The notes below the pieces were generated by a model that was not told where the DNA came from, did no database searches, and was given only the letters and a program-made list of their open reading frames with translations. Shown here in pieces: positions 8,575 to 19,159 of a DNA stretch of 64,000 bases (positions are counted from its first letter, which is position 1; the number at the start of each line of letters is the position of its first letter). Made by a program: the position numbers and the translations under genes. Source of the stretch: Neobacillus sp. PS3-12. Its GTDB lineage: Bacteria > Bacillota > Bacilli > Bacillales > Cytobacillaceae. The stretch lies in NCBI RefSeq assembly GCF_030915385.1, contig NZ_CP133268.1:2285430-2349429 (forward strand), written 5' to 3'.

Positions 8575-10197
8575 ATGAAAAAGTCAGCGAATTCAACTAC
8601 CACAACCCCTACAATTGAAGATCTTCTACAACGCTTGGAAATGCTGGAGAAGCATAATGCAGAATTAGAGGCGAAGCTAAAAAAGCAGAACGAATTAGAG
8701 GCAAAAGTAAAATGGTTTGAAGAACAGTTTCGCCTTCTGCAGCAAAAAAGATTCAGCTTTTCCAGTGAAAAAACCAACCCCGATCAATTGGAACTTTTCA
8801 ATGAAATTGAAAAAGAAGCAAATCCTGAATTGCCAGAACCTACTTTAGAATCTATCACCTATCAACGACGCCGTAAAAAACGCGGACATCGTGAAACGAT
8901 GTTAGAAAACTTGCCTGTAGAGACGATTGAATATCGTTTATCCTCTAGTGAGCAAGTTTGTTCGTGTTGCGGTGGAAAATTACATGAGATGAGCACGCAA
9001 ATGCGCCAAGAACTAAAATTCATTCCTGCGGAATTGAAAGTGGTTAAGCATGTTCAGTATATTTACTCTTGTCGTCATTGTGAGCGTGAAGAAATTGAAA
9101 CGCCCATTGTCACAGCACCAATGCCTAAACCTGTCCAGTCTGGGAGTTTAGCATCTCCTTCTTTAATGGCTCATATTATGAACCAAAAATATGTAGATGG
9201 GTTGCCATTATATCGACAAGAACGGCAGTTTACCAGACTTGGAGTGATATTATCACGCCAAACCCTTGCCAACTGGATGATTCACGGAGCAAACCAATGG
9301 CTGATTTTGCTTTACGATCGTATGCATCAAATTCTTTTGGAAAATGATGTATTACATGCGGATGAAACAACCTTACAGGTGCTTCATGAACCTGAACGAC
9401 CAGCCACATCAAAATCTTATCTCTGGCTTTACCGATCTGGAAAAGAAGGACCGCCAACCATCCTTTATGATTATCAGGAAACTAGATCCGGCAAAAACGC
9501 AGAGAAATTCCTATCAGGATTTAAAGGATATTTACAGGTAGACGGATACGCTGGGTACCATAAGGTACCTGATGTAAAACTTGTCGGTTGTTGGGCACAT
9601 GCACGTCGTAAGTTCGATGAGGCATTAAAAGTATTGCCTTCTTCGAAGCGAATGACATCTGGGGCAGCAGCAAACGAAGGTCTCCATTACTGTAACCAAC
9701 TATTTCGCATTGAGCGCAACCTAAAAGAGGTATCTCCTAAAGAACGTTATGAACAACGTATAGAACGCAGCAAGCCAGTCTTGAATGCTTTTTTGGCATG
9801 GCTAAAAATACAGGAGCAAAAAGTGTTACCAAAAAGTGCTTTAGGTCAGGCAATAACCTACTGTCTCAATCAATGGGATAAATTAGTGGTATTTCTCGAG
9901 GATGGGCGTTTAGAGATTGACAATAATCGCAGTGAACGCTCAATCAAGCCCTTTGTGATTGGAAGGAAAAACTGGCTATTCTCAAATACACCACGAGGTG
10001 CAAAGGCCAGTGCAATCATCTATAGTATCGTGGAGACAGCTAAGGAAAATGGTTTAAATCCATATTATTATCTTCGTTATCTGTTTGAGAAGTTACCCAA
10101 CATTGATCTGACAGATAAAAATGACCTAGATAAAGTACTTCCTTGGTCAAAAACACTCCCAACCGTTTGTATAGATTTTAAAAACTTACCTAAATAA
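8575..10197 (+). CDS. tnpC: IS66 transposase TnpC (copy C)
   Basis: This ~540-residue transposase has the same order of coiled coil, zinc finger, DDE core and IS66 C-terminal domain as copy B. It differs by one base giving Gly for Ser near [12 protein letters not shown] at 8575 chosen; TTG at 8557 is an alternative. A right-end hairpin follows at about 10206-10228. Confidence 0.93.
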   Translation: MKKSANSTTTTPTIEDLLQRLEMLEKHNAELEAKLKKQNELEAKVKWFEEQFRLLQQKRFSFSSEKTNPDQLELFNEIEKEANPELPEPTLESITYQRRRKKRGHRETMLENLPVETIEYRLSSSEQVCSCCGGKLHEMSTQMRQELKFIPAELKVVKHVQYIYSCRHCEREEIETPIVTAPMPKPVQSGSLASPSLMAHIMNQKYVDGLPLYRQERQFTRLGVILSRQTLANWMIHGANQWLILLYDRMHQILLENDVLHADETTLQVLHEPERPATSKSYLWLYRSGKEGPPTILYDYQETRSGKNAEKFLSGFKGYLQVDGYAGYHKVPDVKLVGCWAHARRKFDEALKVLPSSKRMTSGAAANEGLHYCNQLFRIERNLKEVSPKERYEQRIERSKPVLNAFLAWLKIQEQKVLPKSALGQAITYCLNQWDKLVVFLEDGRLEIDNNRSERSIKPFVIGRKNWLFSNTPRGAKASAIIYSIVETAKENGLNPYYYLRYLFEKLPNIDLTDKNDLDKVLPWSKTLPTVCIDFKNLPK

Positions 10198-10245
10198 TAA
10201 CGCGATCCCCACCTGTCAACCAGGTGGGGATTATTTTACGCTTAC

Positions 10246-10977
10246 AAAAGAACAGGCAATGGCAAAATTCATAATGGCACAAAAAGAAGACCCGCCGATG
10301 TGTTTCTCGTCGAAAAGCAACACATGCGACAGGTCAACTTAATAAGCAATATTAACAAACCTAGTATAACAAGAAGTGTTCGAAAGGACAATACAATCAT
10401 GTATCTTTTGAACCGGTACTCTGTTCCGTTAGGAACATTTCAAAAGTATCCAGATGTTCTTATCTATGAGACTGAAGATAATAAATTAATAATCTATGTA
10501 CAAGATTCAGGGGAAATACTAGCTACACATATCATTAGCACAGATAAAGGGAAACTCATTCAGAATAGATCCCATCAACGAGATAAATCTAAGGGAATAA
10601 AAGAACTTATTGAGGTCATTAGTGAGCATTTTACAAATAAAGAACAAGCAACCATGTACTTAAATGAGTTGCGAAATAAATACCCACGCTACATTCGAGA
10701 CCAACTAAGCCTAATTAAAAAGTGTACCGAAATAGGATCATTAGAAGTTATAGATGAGGCACTTGCACTTTGTTTGGAGAGACAGCTCTTTAGTGCGAAT
10801 GACTTTCAGGATGTCGTATCCCTCTTTAAACGACAACGCCTGGTGAACAGTGTAATCGCCAGCGACCAACAGTTTGATTCAGATTATAACGACATCGCTG
10901 AGTTAACACTCGCAAAAACTGAGGCAAATCAACGACCATTAGAAGATTACTTCACGATCATGGAGAGTGCAAAATGA
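10246..10977 (+). pseudogene. istA: IstA transposase, 3' segment
   Basis: It starts with the second target copy AAAAGAAC, then continues the frame as RTGNGKIHNGTKRRPADVFL. The C-terminal part of IstA follows, with the region after the DDE core and a helical tail ending MESAK. A spurious TTG/ATG start inside (around 10300) does not make it an independent gene. The stop overlaps the istB start as ATGA. Confidence 0.92.
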
Positions 10978-11741
10978 AGCAAATTAAATATTTACAAGAC
11001 TCACTTGTCTCACTAAGGCTGGTCGAAACCTCAAAAAAGCTACCTTCTCTACTGGAAGAGGCCGAAAAGGAGCAGCATAGTTATATTGCTTTCCTGAATA
11101 ATGTAGTGGAATTTGAACGAAAAATGAGAGAAGAAAAAAACATGGAAAAGCGATTGAAACTCGCATCTTTCCCTTGTATCACTCCACTGGAGGAATTTAA
11201 CTTAGATGAACAGGAATCGTTAAGTTTAAAGCAGTTCAATCAATTAAAAGAATTAGCATGGATTGAACAATTATTTAATCTTATTCTATTGGGACCGCCA
11301 GGTGTGGGAAAAACACACATGGCGGTTGGATTAGGATTAGAAGCCATTAAACGTGGTTACAAGGTCTCATTTATATCAATGGGAGACTTGGTTCATACCT
11401 TGAAAACAATGGACATAACAAGGAAGTCCCAAACTAGGATTAAGAGAATAAAAGAATCACATTTAGTTATTATTGATGACCTGATGTACGCAGCGATGGA
11501 CCCACGGGAGGCTAATTTATTTTTCCAATTGATTAATGACTTGTATAACAATTCATCGATTATCTTAACTTCCAATCGTTCTCCAAAAGAATGGACTGAG
11601 CTCCTAGGTGACGTTGGTGTAGCAACTGCTATATTAGACCGGCTCATCCATAGGGCCGAAATTGTTCATTTCAATGATTCTAGTTACAGAATGAAACATC
11701 GTGAAACAATTTTTAAAGAAGAAAGTGTTCAAAATAAATAA
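10974..11741 (+). CDS. istB: IstB-like ATP-binding transposition helper (IS21 family)
   Basis: This 255-residue AAA+ ATPase resembles DnaC/DnaA and regulates IstA target choice and strand transfer. Walker A is GPPGVGKTHMAVGLG at residues ~104-112, Walker B LVIIDDLMYA at ~162, and sensor motif SIILTSNRSPKEW at ~192. It begins inside the stop of istA (ATGA), as is usual for IS21. The gene is intact, but IstA is not made, so the element is probably immobile unless helped in trans. Confidence 0.93.
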   Translation: MKQIKYLQDSLVSLRLVETSKKLPSLLEEAEKEQHSYIAFLNNVVEFERKMREEKNMEKRLKLASFPCITPLEEFNLDEQESLSLKQFNQLKELAWIEQLFNLILLGPPGVGKTHMAVGLGLEAIKRGYKVSFISMGDLVHTLKTMDITRKSQTRIKRIKESHLVIIDDLMYAAMDPREANLFFQLINDLYNNSSIILTSNRSPKEWTELLGDVGVATAILDRLIHRAEIVHFNDSSYRMKHRETIFKEESVQNK

Positions 11742-11805
11742 GCGAAATTGTTCAAATGTACTTGACGGTTACACCCTTTCCCTCTTTTATTACATTATCA
11801 CCAAT

Positions 11806-13182
11806 TTAACTATTTATAACTAGGGAATCTAATTGCTTTTTTAACATTTGACTTCTGTAAAACTTCCTCAATACCCTCGGCTGTATAATTGCGTATGGAA
11901 GCAGAATTACGGCATTAACAACAACTACACTTATCCAATCCTTAAAAAAGTATGAAAATACAATAACAATAGGTATTTTTACAATTGCTGCAATTGAATA
12001 ACAGATGACCTGACATCTCAAAATACCAATTCCATTTGCAAAACATGATGAGGCAATATTATACATACTAATTGCAGAAAAAAGCACGAAAATAGATGCA
12101 TACCCATAATTTATATTAATTGCTTCTCTTCTAAGCCAGATGTTTATTATTGTTTGAGAAACTACCAATACTAAAACATTCCCCACTGATATAAGCAAAA
12201 CTAACAAATTAATTTTTTTGTTAAGATTGATGATCCAATCATATTGTTTGTCTGCATAAGCCTTTGCAATTGCAGACCAAACAGGATTCGTAATTAATGA
12301 AAATAATGTAACAACTAAATAAAACAGTCTAAAATAGACTTGATAATCAACAACATTTTCAGGTCCGTATAACCGAGTTATTAGAACTTCATTAGTTGAA
12401 TTGATAAACAAAAGAGCTATTTGTATCCAAAAAAACTCCCCACCTAATTTGAGAATGCTAAACGCAAATTTCTTTTCATAGGATCTTATATTTGGCTTGG
12501 AATCTTTCAATATAGTCGAAAAAACAATAACAGTAGCAACAAGAAGTGGAACATTAACAGTTAATATGTTTACTATTGCTAGGTTGATTAAATCAGTCTC
12601 TATATTACCTGTCTTGAAAAAAACTACATATAGTAAAATCAAAACAGAGGAAACCAATGAAATAAAATTAGATAATGCTGTTTTTTGCATAGCAAATAGT
12701 ATGGACGAAATAAGATTAAGAAAAAACTGAGATACAATTCCAGTAAAAATTAGTATTAGAACCAATTTCAAAACATCATTGGAAACGACGTTAGTTGATA
12801 TTTTTAATATATTATTCCAATTCAAGAAAGCTATCGAAACACTACCTAAAATCATAGTCAGTAATGAAATAATGCCTATAATAGCATATGCTGATGAAAT
12901 ATACTTTTTTATAATAAATCTTTCATTATTTACCAATAAAGGCACTAATTTATTTCTAAGCCCATTTCCAATCCCTAAATCAAATGTTAAGATCCATTGT
13001 AAAACCGACAGTATTGTAAACCATACGCCTAAAACGTTCTGGTCTGAAAAATACTTTAGATAGGCAGGTAAAGTAAATAAACTGATAAAAAGGGATAGCC
13101 CTTTGATAAAATATGTTCCTAAAATATTATTAATTAATAATGAATTTTTTAAATATGAACCCTTTATTTTTGTAATGAACAT
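11806..13182 (-). CDS. wzx: Wzx-type polysaccharide repeat-unit flippase
   Basis: This 458-residue protein consists of about 12-14 hydrophobic helices with short loops, in the polysaccharide transporter (PST/MOP) superfamily. The N-terminus NILGTYFIKGLSLFISLFTL and the Asp-containing segment LTFDLGIGNGLRNKLVPLL are typical of O-antigen/teichuronic-type flippases. It moves undecaprenyl-linked repeat units across the membrane for Wzy polymerisation. It is the last gene of the minus-strand operon, followed at once by the IS21 element. Its low-GC, A-rich codons match the other cluster-specific genes. Confidence 0.88.
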   Translation of the reverse strand: MFITKIKGSYLKNSLLINNILGTYFIKGLSLFISLFTLPAYLKYFSDQNVLGVWFTILSVLQWILTFDLGIGNGLRNKLVPLLVNNERFIIKKYISSAYAIIGIISLLTMILGSVSIAFLNWNNILKISTNVVSNDVLKLVLILIFTGIVSQFFLNLISSILFAMQKTALSNFISLVSSVLILLYVVFFKTGNIETDLINLAIVNILTVNVPLLVATVIVFSTILKDSKPNIRSYEKKFAFSILKLGGEFFWIQIALLFINSTNEVLITRLYGPENVVDYQVYFRLFYLVVTLFSLITNPVWSAIAKAYADKQYDWIINLNKKINLLVLLISVGNVLVLVVSQTIINIWLRREAININYGYASIFVLFSAISMYNIASSCFANGIGILRCQVICYSIAAIVKIPIVIVFSYFFKDWISVVVVNAVILLPYAIIQPRVLRKFYRSQMLKKQLDSLVINS

Positions 13183-13274
13183 TATACTTTCCCCATTTGC
13201 AAATATGTCTTTATATTATATTCCAAAGTTATTTGAATATTGCCATTGATAAGTGACACACTTGCCATAATTTA

Positions 13275-13610
13275 GAGCCACTTAGGACAAAAATGAGGGA
13301 CTCTAAGAACATTTACAGAGCCAGTATATTAAAGCCACAGCGAAGCTGCCTGCCATTTACTGAGGCGCTCGATTCTTAGCAGGCAATGGCAGGGGACTGG
13401 GACCCACCAGTGAATGCTTGGAATCAATTTGTCCGTTTTACATTTGTTGCATGTGAGCTTCAAGGCTTTAATTTAGCAAATCCGCTTTTATACCCTACAC
13501 GAGCAAAAGCAAAGTCAATGGTGGCGGAATATGCGGTGATCAATATGTAGTGGCTCTCTCCGTGGCAGACCTGTCCCTAAAATTTGTCTTAAATGTCCCT
13601 ATTTTATGTC
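13275..13610. mobile_element. possible decayed IS or MITE-like remnant
   Basis: The left side reads TTAGGACAAAAATGAGGGAC and the right side, inverted, TAAGACAAATTTTAGGGAC, which look like diverged terminal inverted repeats. Between them lies a short open frame (13386-13550, 54 codons starting MAGDWDPPVNAWNQF) of unknown family and higher GC than the flanks. No transposase is recognisable. Confidence 0.3.
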
Positions 13611-13799
13611 ATAGCTGGTCTTTTCTAATGTCTTTATTCAGTTGTTCAACTTTAAATTTGACCTTTTATTTTATTATCCTCACATTACCTTAAATAATAA
13701 GTTAAAAGCTTATTTAAATGGAAACATATTTAATAAGATGTAGAAAACTTATTTTTTGTTTTAACAGCATCCTTTAAATAATAAAACATAAAACACCAA

Positions 13800-14590
13800 A
13801 ATCTCAATTAAAGAAGGTTCTTTATTAATCATTAAAATAATTACAACCATTATTTTCATAAGCCAATTATCATTTTTTGTGGATTTAGAAAATTCCTAAT
13901 TTCCCATAAAAAGAATATTTTATCCAAAACACCAAACAAACTCAATGAAAAAGTGTTTGTTGATGTGTCAGCTACATACTTAATGTTTGCAAAAACATCA
14001 ATAAAACCAATGCAAAAATAATACTGAACGAATATTATTTTTTATAGATCCAGCCTTATTAATGACAAACGAAACATAAAAAATAATAGCCCATAACAAG
14101 CAGAAGAATCAGTGGCTACTATACTTATAATATATATAAAAGGTCTAAGTGTACTTGGTCTATTTTCTATATAAATCAACTCGAAGATCATAGCTATAAT
14201 TAAAAAAGTAGCAAATTTTCCACCACCCCAAAAACCCCACAATTTCTTTCGGATTTCCAAGGCAGATAAAAGAATATATAGTCTATCCCACAAGAAATTT
14301 AGTTAATGTTATCCACTATAGGGGTTTAATCAGCACATTTCCACTATTAACCATAAAATATCCAATTAAAGAAAATACTGAAACCAGGTCATTATCTTCA
14401 AAAAAATATTAATGAAATTTTCAAATCTATAAATTATAATAATTCCAAAGGCAATTGTCATCTTTAAAATGAAGGATAAAGAAATATGATAAGCTGTCAT
14501 TCCTGTGGAAACAAAAGTACTAACTACCATAACTAATAATAATTGCGAAGCACTAAATAATAATATATGCAAACCTTTTGAAATTACTCT
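13800..14590 (-). pseudogene. decayed second copy of the polysaccharide polymerase wzy
   Basis: Two open pieces resemble the intact wzy at 21499-22710. 14366-14572 reads VVSTFVSTGMTAYHISLSF (intact: LVSTFITTGMTGYKTYLTF), and 14042-14293 reads FATFLIIAMIFELIYIENRP (intact: FATFLIIAMIFELFYKKNKP). DNA similarity continues to about 13800. The 5' end is missing and the frame is broken repeatedly. It lies between wzx and a glycosyltransferase, the normal place for wzy, so it may be the older polymerase of this cluster. Confidence 0.8.
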
Positions 14591-14900
14591 ACTAATTACT
14601 TAATTCCTAATTTAATGCATTTTAACAAATATAAAACGCAAAAGGCTCTATTATTATAAATTCAAAATCAAAATAATTGAATATACTTATAGAAACATCC
14701 TTATTTTTTATTCTGATTATATTATTGTATATTATAAAAAGTAATAATATGCAAAATTCCAAAGCAATATTTTTGTCCCATCTGAGGAAATAACAGCTTT
14801 ATATAAAATACATATATGATAAAAAGATATCAACTACAAATTCTCTATATTTTTTACCTTTGATGACAAATCGAACTACTTTGTACCAATGTACTTCTAA

Positions 14901-15914
14901 TTATTTTCTAACCACCTTCAAATGGTTTTTAATTGTCTTTGTAATAGATGCATTGGATTCCATGCCTAAAATATTTTTGATCAATTTTGCAATTTTAATC
15001 TTTATTCGTAGTGAAAGTGGATAAAGGATTATATTTCCAACCTTACTTTCATACATTCTATCAAGCATTACAGTTTTAGGATGAGTAAGAGGGAATTTTA
15101 AAGGAATTGATTCCATTCCACAAAATCGTTTTGTCATAACGTTATCTAAAGAAACTCCTCCATGCTCTGAATAATTATCTACACCGATATTTTTAATTTG
15201 GTTGAATTTTGGGGAAATCCCGTAAAGGTTGTGTACACGAATAGAGTAGGCCATATGATAATCCCATGAAACATAACGCTCTCCTTTTAGCTTTCTCTCG
15301 TATTCTTGCCTCACACATTCAATTTGCTGTTTATATAATCTCTTATCCTCATACTCATATTTTACCCTCTTAACTAACCGCGTATCATTATATAGTGCTA
15401 AATCAGCATCATAATATTTTATAAATTTACCTGCCCATGAAGCCCACCCACACGGTAATAAATGCTTAGTAAATACGTAACTCGAACCATCTTCTGGTTT
15501 ATAATTTTCTAGGTAATTTGTACCACAAATCCAAAGAATACGGTTATCATCTTTATATTTTTCAAGAAGTTCTTTACAAAAATAAAAAAAGCTTAGTTCT
15601 GGTAAATTATCATCTTCCAAAAAAATAGCTACAGGTTCCATAGAAAATACCCACTTAGCCCCTAACCCGATTCGATCATATACTCCACAATTTTTTTCTG
15701 CATAATTTTTAATTACTTTACAATCCCAATTAATATGTTCCTCAACTGCATTTCTACACTCATTGACTAAAATCTCTTCTTCTTCAGTTCTTCCAAAGTC
15801 AGATATTAAGTATAACTTCTTGGGTTTAATTTGTGAAACTCTATTTAAAATTTGTAATGTTGCATCCTTTCGTTTAAAAATAAACAATACAACTGGAATA
15901 TCAAAGGAACCCAT
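14901..15914 (-). CDS. GT2/GT-A type glycosyltransferase (HlpA-like)
   Basis: This 337-residue soluble protein has the N-terminal motif IPVVLFIFKRKDATLQILNRV and an EDD metal-binding motif, VAIFLEDDNLPELSFFYF, at residues ~105. The segment LPCGWASWAGKF is typical of small GT-A proteins annotated as hemolytic protein HlpA-like or family 2 transferases. It presumably adds one sugar to the lipid-linked repeat unit at the inner membrane face. The acceptor and donor cannot be read from sequence. The 300-bp stretch downstream (14590-14900) is AT-rich with no gene. Confidence 0.8.
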   Translation of the reverse strand: MGSFDIPVVLFIFKRKDATLQILNRVSQIKPKKLYLISDFGRTEEEEILVNECRNAVEEHINWDCKVIKNYAEKNCGVYDRIGLGAKWVFSMEPVAIFLEDDNLPELSFFYFCKELLEKYKDDNRILWICGTNYLENYKPEDGSSYVFTKHLLPCGWASWAGKFIKYYDADLALYNDTRLVKRVKYEYEDKRLYKQQIECVRQEYERKLKGERYVSWDYHMAYSIRVHNLYGISPKFNQIKNIGVDNYSEHGGVSLDNVMTKRFCGMESIPLKFPLTHPKTVMLDRMYESKVGNIILYPLSLRIKIKIAKLIKNILGMESNASITKTIKNHLKVVRK

Positions 15915-15990
15915 AATCTACCATCTACCTTCTGAAATATACTAAAAAACTCTAAATATAGTCTTTAATACAACTTTTTTTCATTACCTA

Positions 15991-16161
15991 TTATTTTACT
16001 GAACCCTTGCATTTTTTGAATCTAGACAAGAAATTTAACACTTCAGTAAGTGATTTTACTTTTTTATTCCAATTCCCAAGTGTATACAGTATACGGATTG
16101 TTCCAATAAAATTTATCCTAATCCTTTGAACAAAATCTCCAATTGAATTGATAGTCTCCAT
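15991..16161 (-). CDS. short open frame, probably a gene remnant
   Basis: Its 56 codons from ATG at 16161 read METINSIGDFVQRIRINFIG and end KKCKGSVK. There is no clear ribosome binding site. It may be the C-terminal piece of a glycosyl- or acetyltransferase from an earlier version of the cluster. The next ~570 bp (16162-16730) hold only broken minus-strand coding-like stretches (for example LPTFKERADICLGDIDGK before a stop) and no intact gene. Confidence 0.3.
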   Translation of the reverse strand: METINSIGDFVQRIRINFIGTIRILYTLGNWNKKVKSLTEVLNFLSRFKKCKGSVK

Positions 16162-16730
16162 TTCACATCACGTTAGTGTTTAAAAAGAACATACTAACTT
16201 TGATGATAGGAGTTAGTTGATATTCATAAGACCCCAATAATCCCCATAAACATAAATATCAGTTTCAAATATAAACCTCTCCTCCCACCGCTAATGCAAT
16301 TTTAGAATATTACGAGATCAAAAGTACTGTCTTTAAAGAGGTTACAAAGGGGCTGTTTCTTTGATTCATTCTTTTTCCAAGGGTGCCAAGGTTTCGAATC
16401 CTTCAGAACCAATAATGGGAAATGAGTAGATTCACGTAACTGAAAAAAGATGAAACAATTGCAGCTACTTTTCAATTGGATACGGAATAAACATCCAATT
16501 AATTACATCCTAGATGATGTGCAATCTTCTATTACCTTTCCGAACAATTTAGTTATCTACTTTCCATCGATATCTCCCAAACATATATCAGCCCTCTCTT
16601 TAAAGGTGGGTAGTTTCACTTCACTCACCTTTAAAAATCACTTTTACCATCAGCACTAAAACGTGTAAGCCGAACATGATTTCCAAAAATAAAACCATAA
16701 TCTATTCCTACATATTTTCATAAATAATAA

Positions 16731-18029
16731 TTATTTAAGATTTTTTAAATTTAAAATGTCTTGTTGAAATTCTTTTCTTCTAACTTCAATGTCATGGTTT
16801 TTCTTAGCTATTAGTAGAGCATTCTCCATGTATTTAACTCTTTTATCAGGATTTTGAAAAATGTTGATTATCTTATTGTCTAAATCTTCATTTTCCATAG
16901 AGTTCATTACAAAACCTGATTCTGTTTCTAGTAAATACTCAATTGAAGCAACATCTTCAGGTCCAACAGCTAATATACAATTTGCGGATGCCATATATTC
17001 TGATATTTTAGTTGAAACTGATAGACATGTGATTTTTTTACTACTACGGTCAAATGATTCCACATGAACTAAAACATCCGATTCTTCTAAAACCTTTTTG
17101 ACACCCTCTGAATCTAAAGAACCACAATATCTAGAATATTCCTTATTATTTATTTCCCTTAGTATTTTTTCATTTGGTTGGTGCTGTGAATATACTTTTA
17201 ATGTGCCTTTGAAACCTTTTTTCTCTATTCTTTCTAAACTTTTTCCTATAAACGATAATACTTTCCACCTATTGCTATGCAATCCACCAACATAAACAAA
17301 TTGTAAATCATTATTTTTTAATTCATTATTTAATATAATCTTTTCCTTAATTTGAACTAGATTCATTATTTTTTTAGATACTAATCCATATCTTTCTTTA
17401 TACACATCAGACATTTTATCCCCTATTGTCAATATCAAGCTACTGTTCTTACACATTTTTTTAAAAACACTTTGTGTCCAATGCCGATTTATTAGGTCAA
17501 AAATATTTAATGAGAAATAAGGTAGAACATAATCATCAGTAATATAGTATACAATTTTGGCATTATATTTTTTAGATAACATCAACACATTATTATATAA
17601 ATAATTTGCATTACCACCACAAAAAAATATTATTTCTGGATCAAATTTATCTAACCAGTTTTTAACACCATTTTTTTCAAAATCAAGGGACAGCCAAAAT
17701 AACGATCTTATAAAACGAACTATAGCTGACTTTTTCATCTTATTATTTATTTTTTCTGGAATTAATCGTTCTTCTTTGTCTGCTCTATAGACTTTTCTAC
17801 CTAAATTTTCACTTCTACTTAAAAACTGTTTAATTATATCTTCATCTGAAATTTTATAATAATTTTCACAAACATCAGAAGTAGGAATTTCTCTATGAAA
17901 GTATAATTGTGCAATACGTTCTTTAGGATAACCTTTAAAAAATGAGTCATATGTCTTGCCGTTATTAGATGTAGTTGATAATGGATTTACCGTAACTATA
18001 AGTACCCTTGGATATTTTTCTAAATCCAT
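16731..18029 (-). CDS. glycosyltransferase, GT4-like (GT-B fold)
   Basis: This 432-residue protein has the N-terminal segment RVLIVTVNPLSTTSNNGKTY and a C-terminal GT-B half with FVYVGGLHSNRW, SDVLVHVESFDRSSKK and VSTKISEYMASANCILAVGP. The last places the usual nucleotide-sugar region near residues 340-375. No membrane segments are seen. The start ATG at 18029 overlaps the stop of the 2-epimerase gene, so the two are translationally coupled. Its sugar is unknown; position suggests a transferase of the repeat unit. Confidence 0.8.
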   Translation of the reverse strand: MDLEKYPRVLIVTVNPLSTTSNNGKTYDSFFKGYPKERIAQLYFHREIPTSDVCENYYKISDEDIIKQFLSRSENLGRKVYRADKEERLIPEKINNKMKKSAIVRFIRSLFWLSLDFEKNGVKNWLDKFDPEIIFFCGGNANYLYNNVLMLSKKYNAKIVYYITDDYVLPYFSLNIFDLINRHWTQSVFKKMCKNSSLILTIGDKMSDVYKERYGLVSKKIMNLVQIKEKIILNNELKNNDLQFVYVGGLHSNRWKVLSFIGKSLERIEKKGFKGTLKVYSQHQPNEKILREINNKEYSRYCGSLDSEGVKKVLEESDVLVHVESFDRSSKKITCLSVSTKISEYMASANCILAVGPEDVASIEYLLETESGFVMNSMENEDLDNKIINIFQNPDKRVKYMENALLIAKKNHDIEVRRKEFQQDILNLKNLK

Positions 18030-19156
18030 TATTCCCTACCCCACACCACTCTATTTACATAATGCGTATATGACAATATTATCCTGAGTACCTTATCTGA
18101 TACATTTGGCACACTATAATCTTCTACCATTCTTAATGTATCGTTTTCTTGGGTTTCTAGTATCTCTAATCCTTGTAATATTCTTTCTTTTTCAAGCCCT
18201 ACCATCATAACTGTTGCTTCCTCCATCGCCTCTGGTCTTTCATGAGCTTGTCTAATATTTAGTGCTCTAAATCCAAGAATAGAAGATTCCTCACTGATAG
18301 TTCCGCTGTCACTAAGAACAGCTTTTGCATTAATTTGAAGTTTTACATAATCATTAAACCCTAAAGGTTTCAATGTTTTTATTAATGGATTAAATTCTAT
18401 TTTTTTAGATTTTATCATATTTCTAGTTCTAGGGTGTGTACTTAAAATTAAAGGGTTATTATATTTTTTTGCAATCTCGTTTAAACTATCAACTAAATCT
18501 AAAAAATTGGTTTCTGAATTAATATTTTCTTCCCTGTGAGCTGATACTACAAAATATTTACCTTCCTCAAGTTCCAATCTCTTTATAACGTCTGATTTCT
18601 CTATGTCATTTTTCCTAGAGTTGAGCACTTCAAACATAGGGCTTCCTGTTTTAATGATTCTATCTGATGGAAATCCTTCTCTAAGGAGATACTCTCTTGC
18701 AATATCACTATAGGTTAAGTTAATATCAGCTGTATGATCAACTATCTTTCTATTCGTTTCTTCTGGTACTCTCTGGTCAAAGCATCTATTCCCCGCTTCC
18801 ATGTGGAATATTGGAATATGTCTCCTCTTAGCTGCAATAGCACATAAACAGCTATTAGTGTCTCCAAGTACCAAAAACGCATCTGGTTTTACCTCTTCCA
18901 TAATAGGATCTATTTTAACTAAAATATTACCGATAGTTTCTACAGCAGTACCGGTAGCTGCATTAAGGAAGTAATTGGGCTTTTTCAGTTTGAAATCTTT
19001 AAAAAACACTTCATTTAATTCATAATCGTAATTTTGACCAGTATGGACAAGTGCATGCTCTATTGCATTTGATTCTTCTAATTTATTAATAACAGCTGAC
19101 AATCTTATAATCTCTGGTCTAGTACCAACGACTGTCATGACTTTTAATTTCCTCAT
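18029..19156 (-). CDS. capG: UDP-N-acetyl-L-fucosamine synthase, C2 epimerase (CapG/FnlC/WbjD)
   Basis: This 375-residue protein of the non-hydrolysing UDP-GlcNAc 2-epimerase family begins KVMTVVGTRPEIIRLS and contains LVHTGQNYDYELNEVFFKDF, HMEAGNRCFDQRVPEETNR and LSDSGTISEESSILGF. In the Cap5E/F/G pathway the enzyme epimerises UDP-2-acetamido-2,6-dideoxy-L-talose at C2 to give UDP-L-FucNAc. It lies directly behind capF with a 3-bp gap, which separates it from plain WecB/MnaA enzymes that usually stand elsewhere. Assignment to CapG rests on family plus context. Confidence 0.9.
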   Translation of the reverse strand: MRKLKVMTVVGTRPEIIRLSAVINKLEESNAIEHALVHTGQNYDYELNEVFFKDFKLKKPNYFLNAATGTAVETIGNILVKIDPIMEEVKPDAFLVLGDTNSCLCAIAAKRRHIPIFHMEAGNRCFDQRVPEETNRKIVDHTADINLTYSDIAREYLLREGFPSDRIIKTGSPMFEVLNSRKNDIEKSDVIKRLELEEGKYFVVSAHREENINSETNFLDLVDSLNEIAKKYNNPLILSTHPRTRNMIKSKKIEFNPLIKTLKPLGFNDYVKLQINAKAVLSDSGTISEESSILGFRALNIRQAHERPEAMEEATVMMVGLEKERILQGLEILETQENDTLRMVEDYSVPNVSDKVLRIILSYTHYVNRVVWGRE

Positions 19157-19159
19157 AAA

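Larger units (their letters stand above)
7767..10245 (+). mobile_element. complete IS66-family element (copy C), 2479 bp
   Basis: It has the same terminal repeats, gene content and length as copy B. The flanks are the 8-bp direct repeat AAAAGAAC at 7759-7766 and 10246-10253, the target duplication expected for IS66. It inserted into istA 75 bp downstream of the first IS66 site. Confidence 0.95.
3579..11773 (+). mobile_element. IS21-family insertion sequence carrying nested IS66 insertions
   Basis: Left end TGTAAGTGCTAGACT (3579) and right end, read inward, TGTAACCGTCAAG (11773) share the start TGTAA and an internal block TTTTGAACACTT, in the manner of IS21 multiple terminal repeats. The flanks carry a 5-bp duplication CCCTT (3574-3578 and 11774-11778). 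Removing both IS66 insertions and one copy of each target duplication leaves an element of about 2.48 kb, normal for IS21, with istA and istB overlapping by ATGA. It lies just downstream of the wzx end of the polysaccharide operon. Confidence 0.9.

Noticed and set aside
10300..10977. Independent gene starting at 10300
   Set aside because: It is the in-frame 3' part of istA, shown by the target duplication and the exact 520-codon reconstruction.
16450..16659. 69-codon plus-strand frame upstream of the GT4 gene
   Set aside because: It is antisense to a decayed minus-strand coding-like stretch and lacks start signals.
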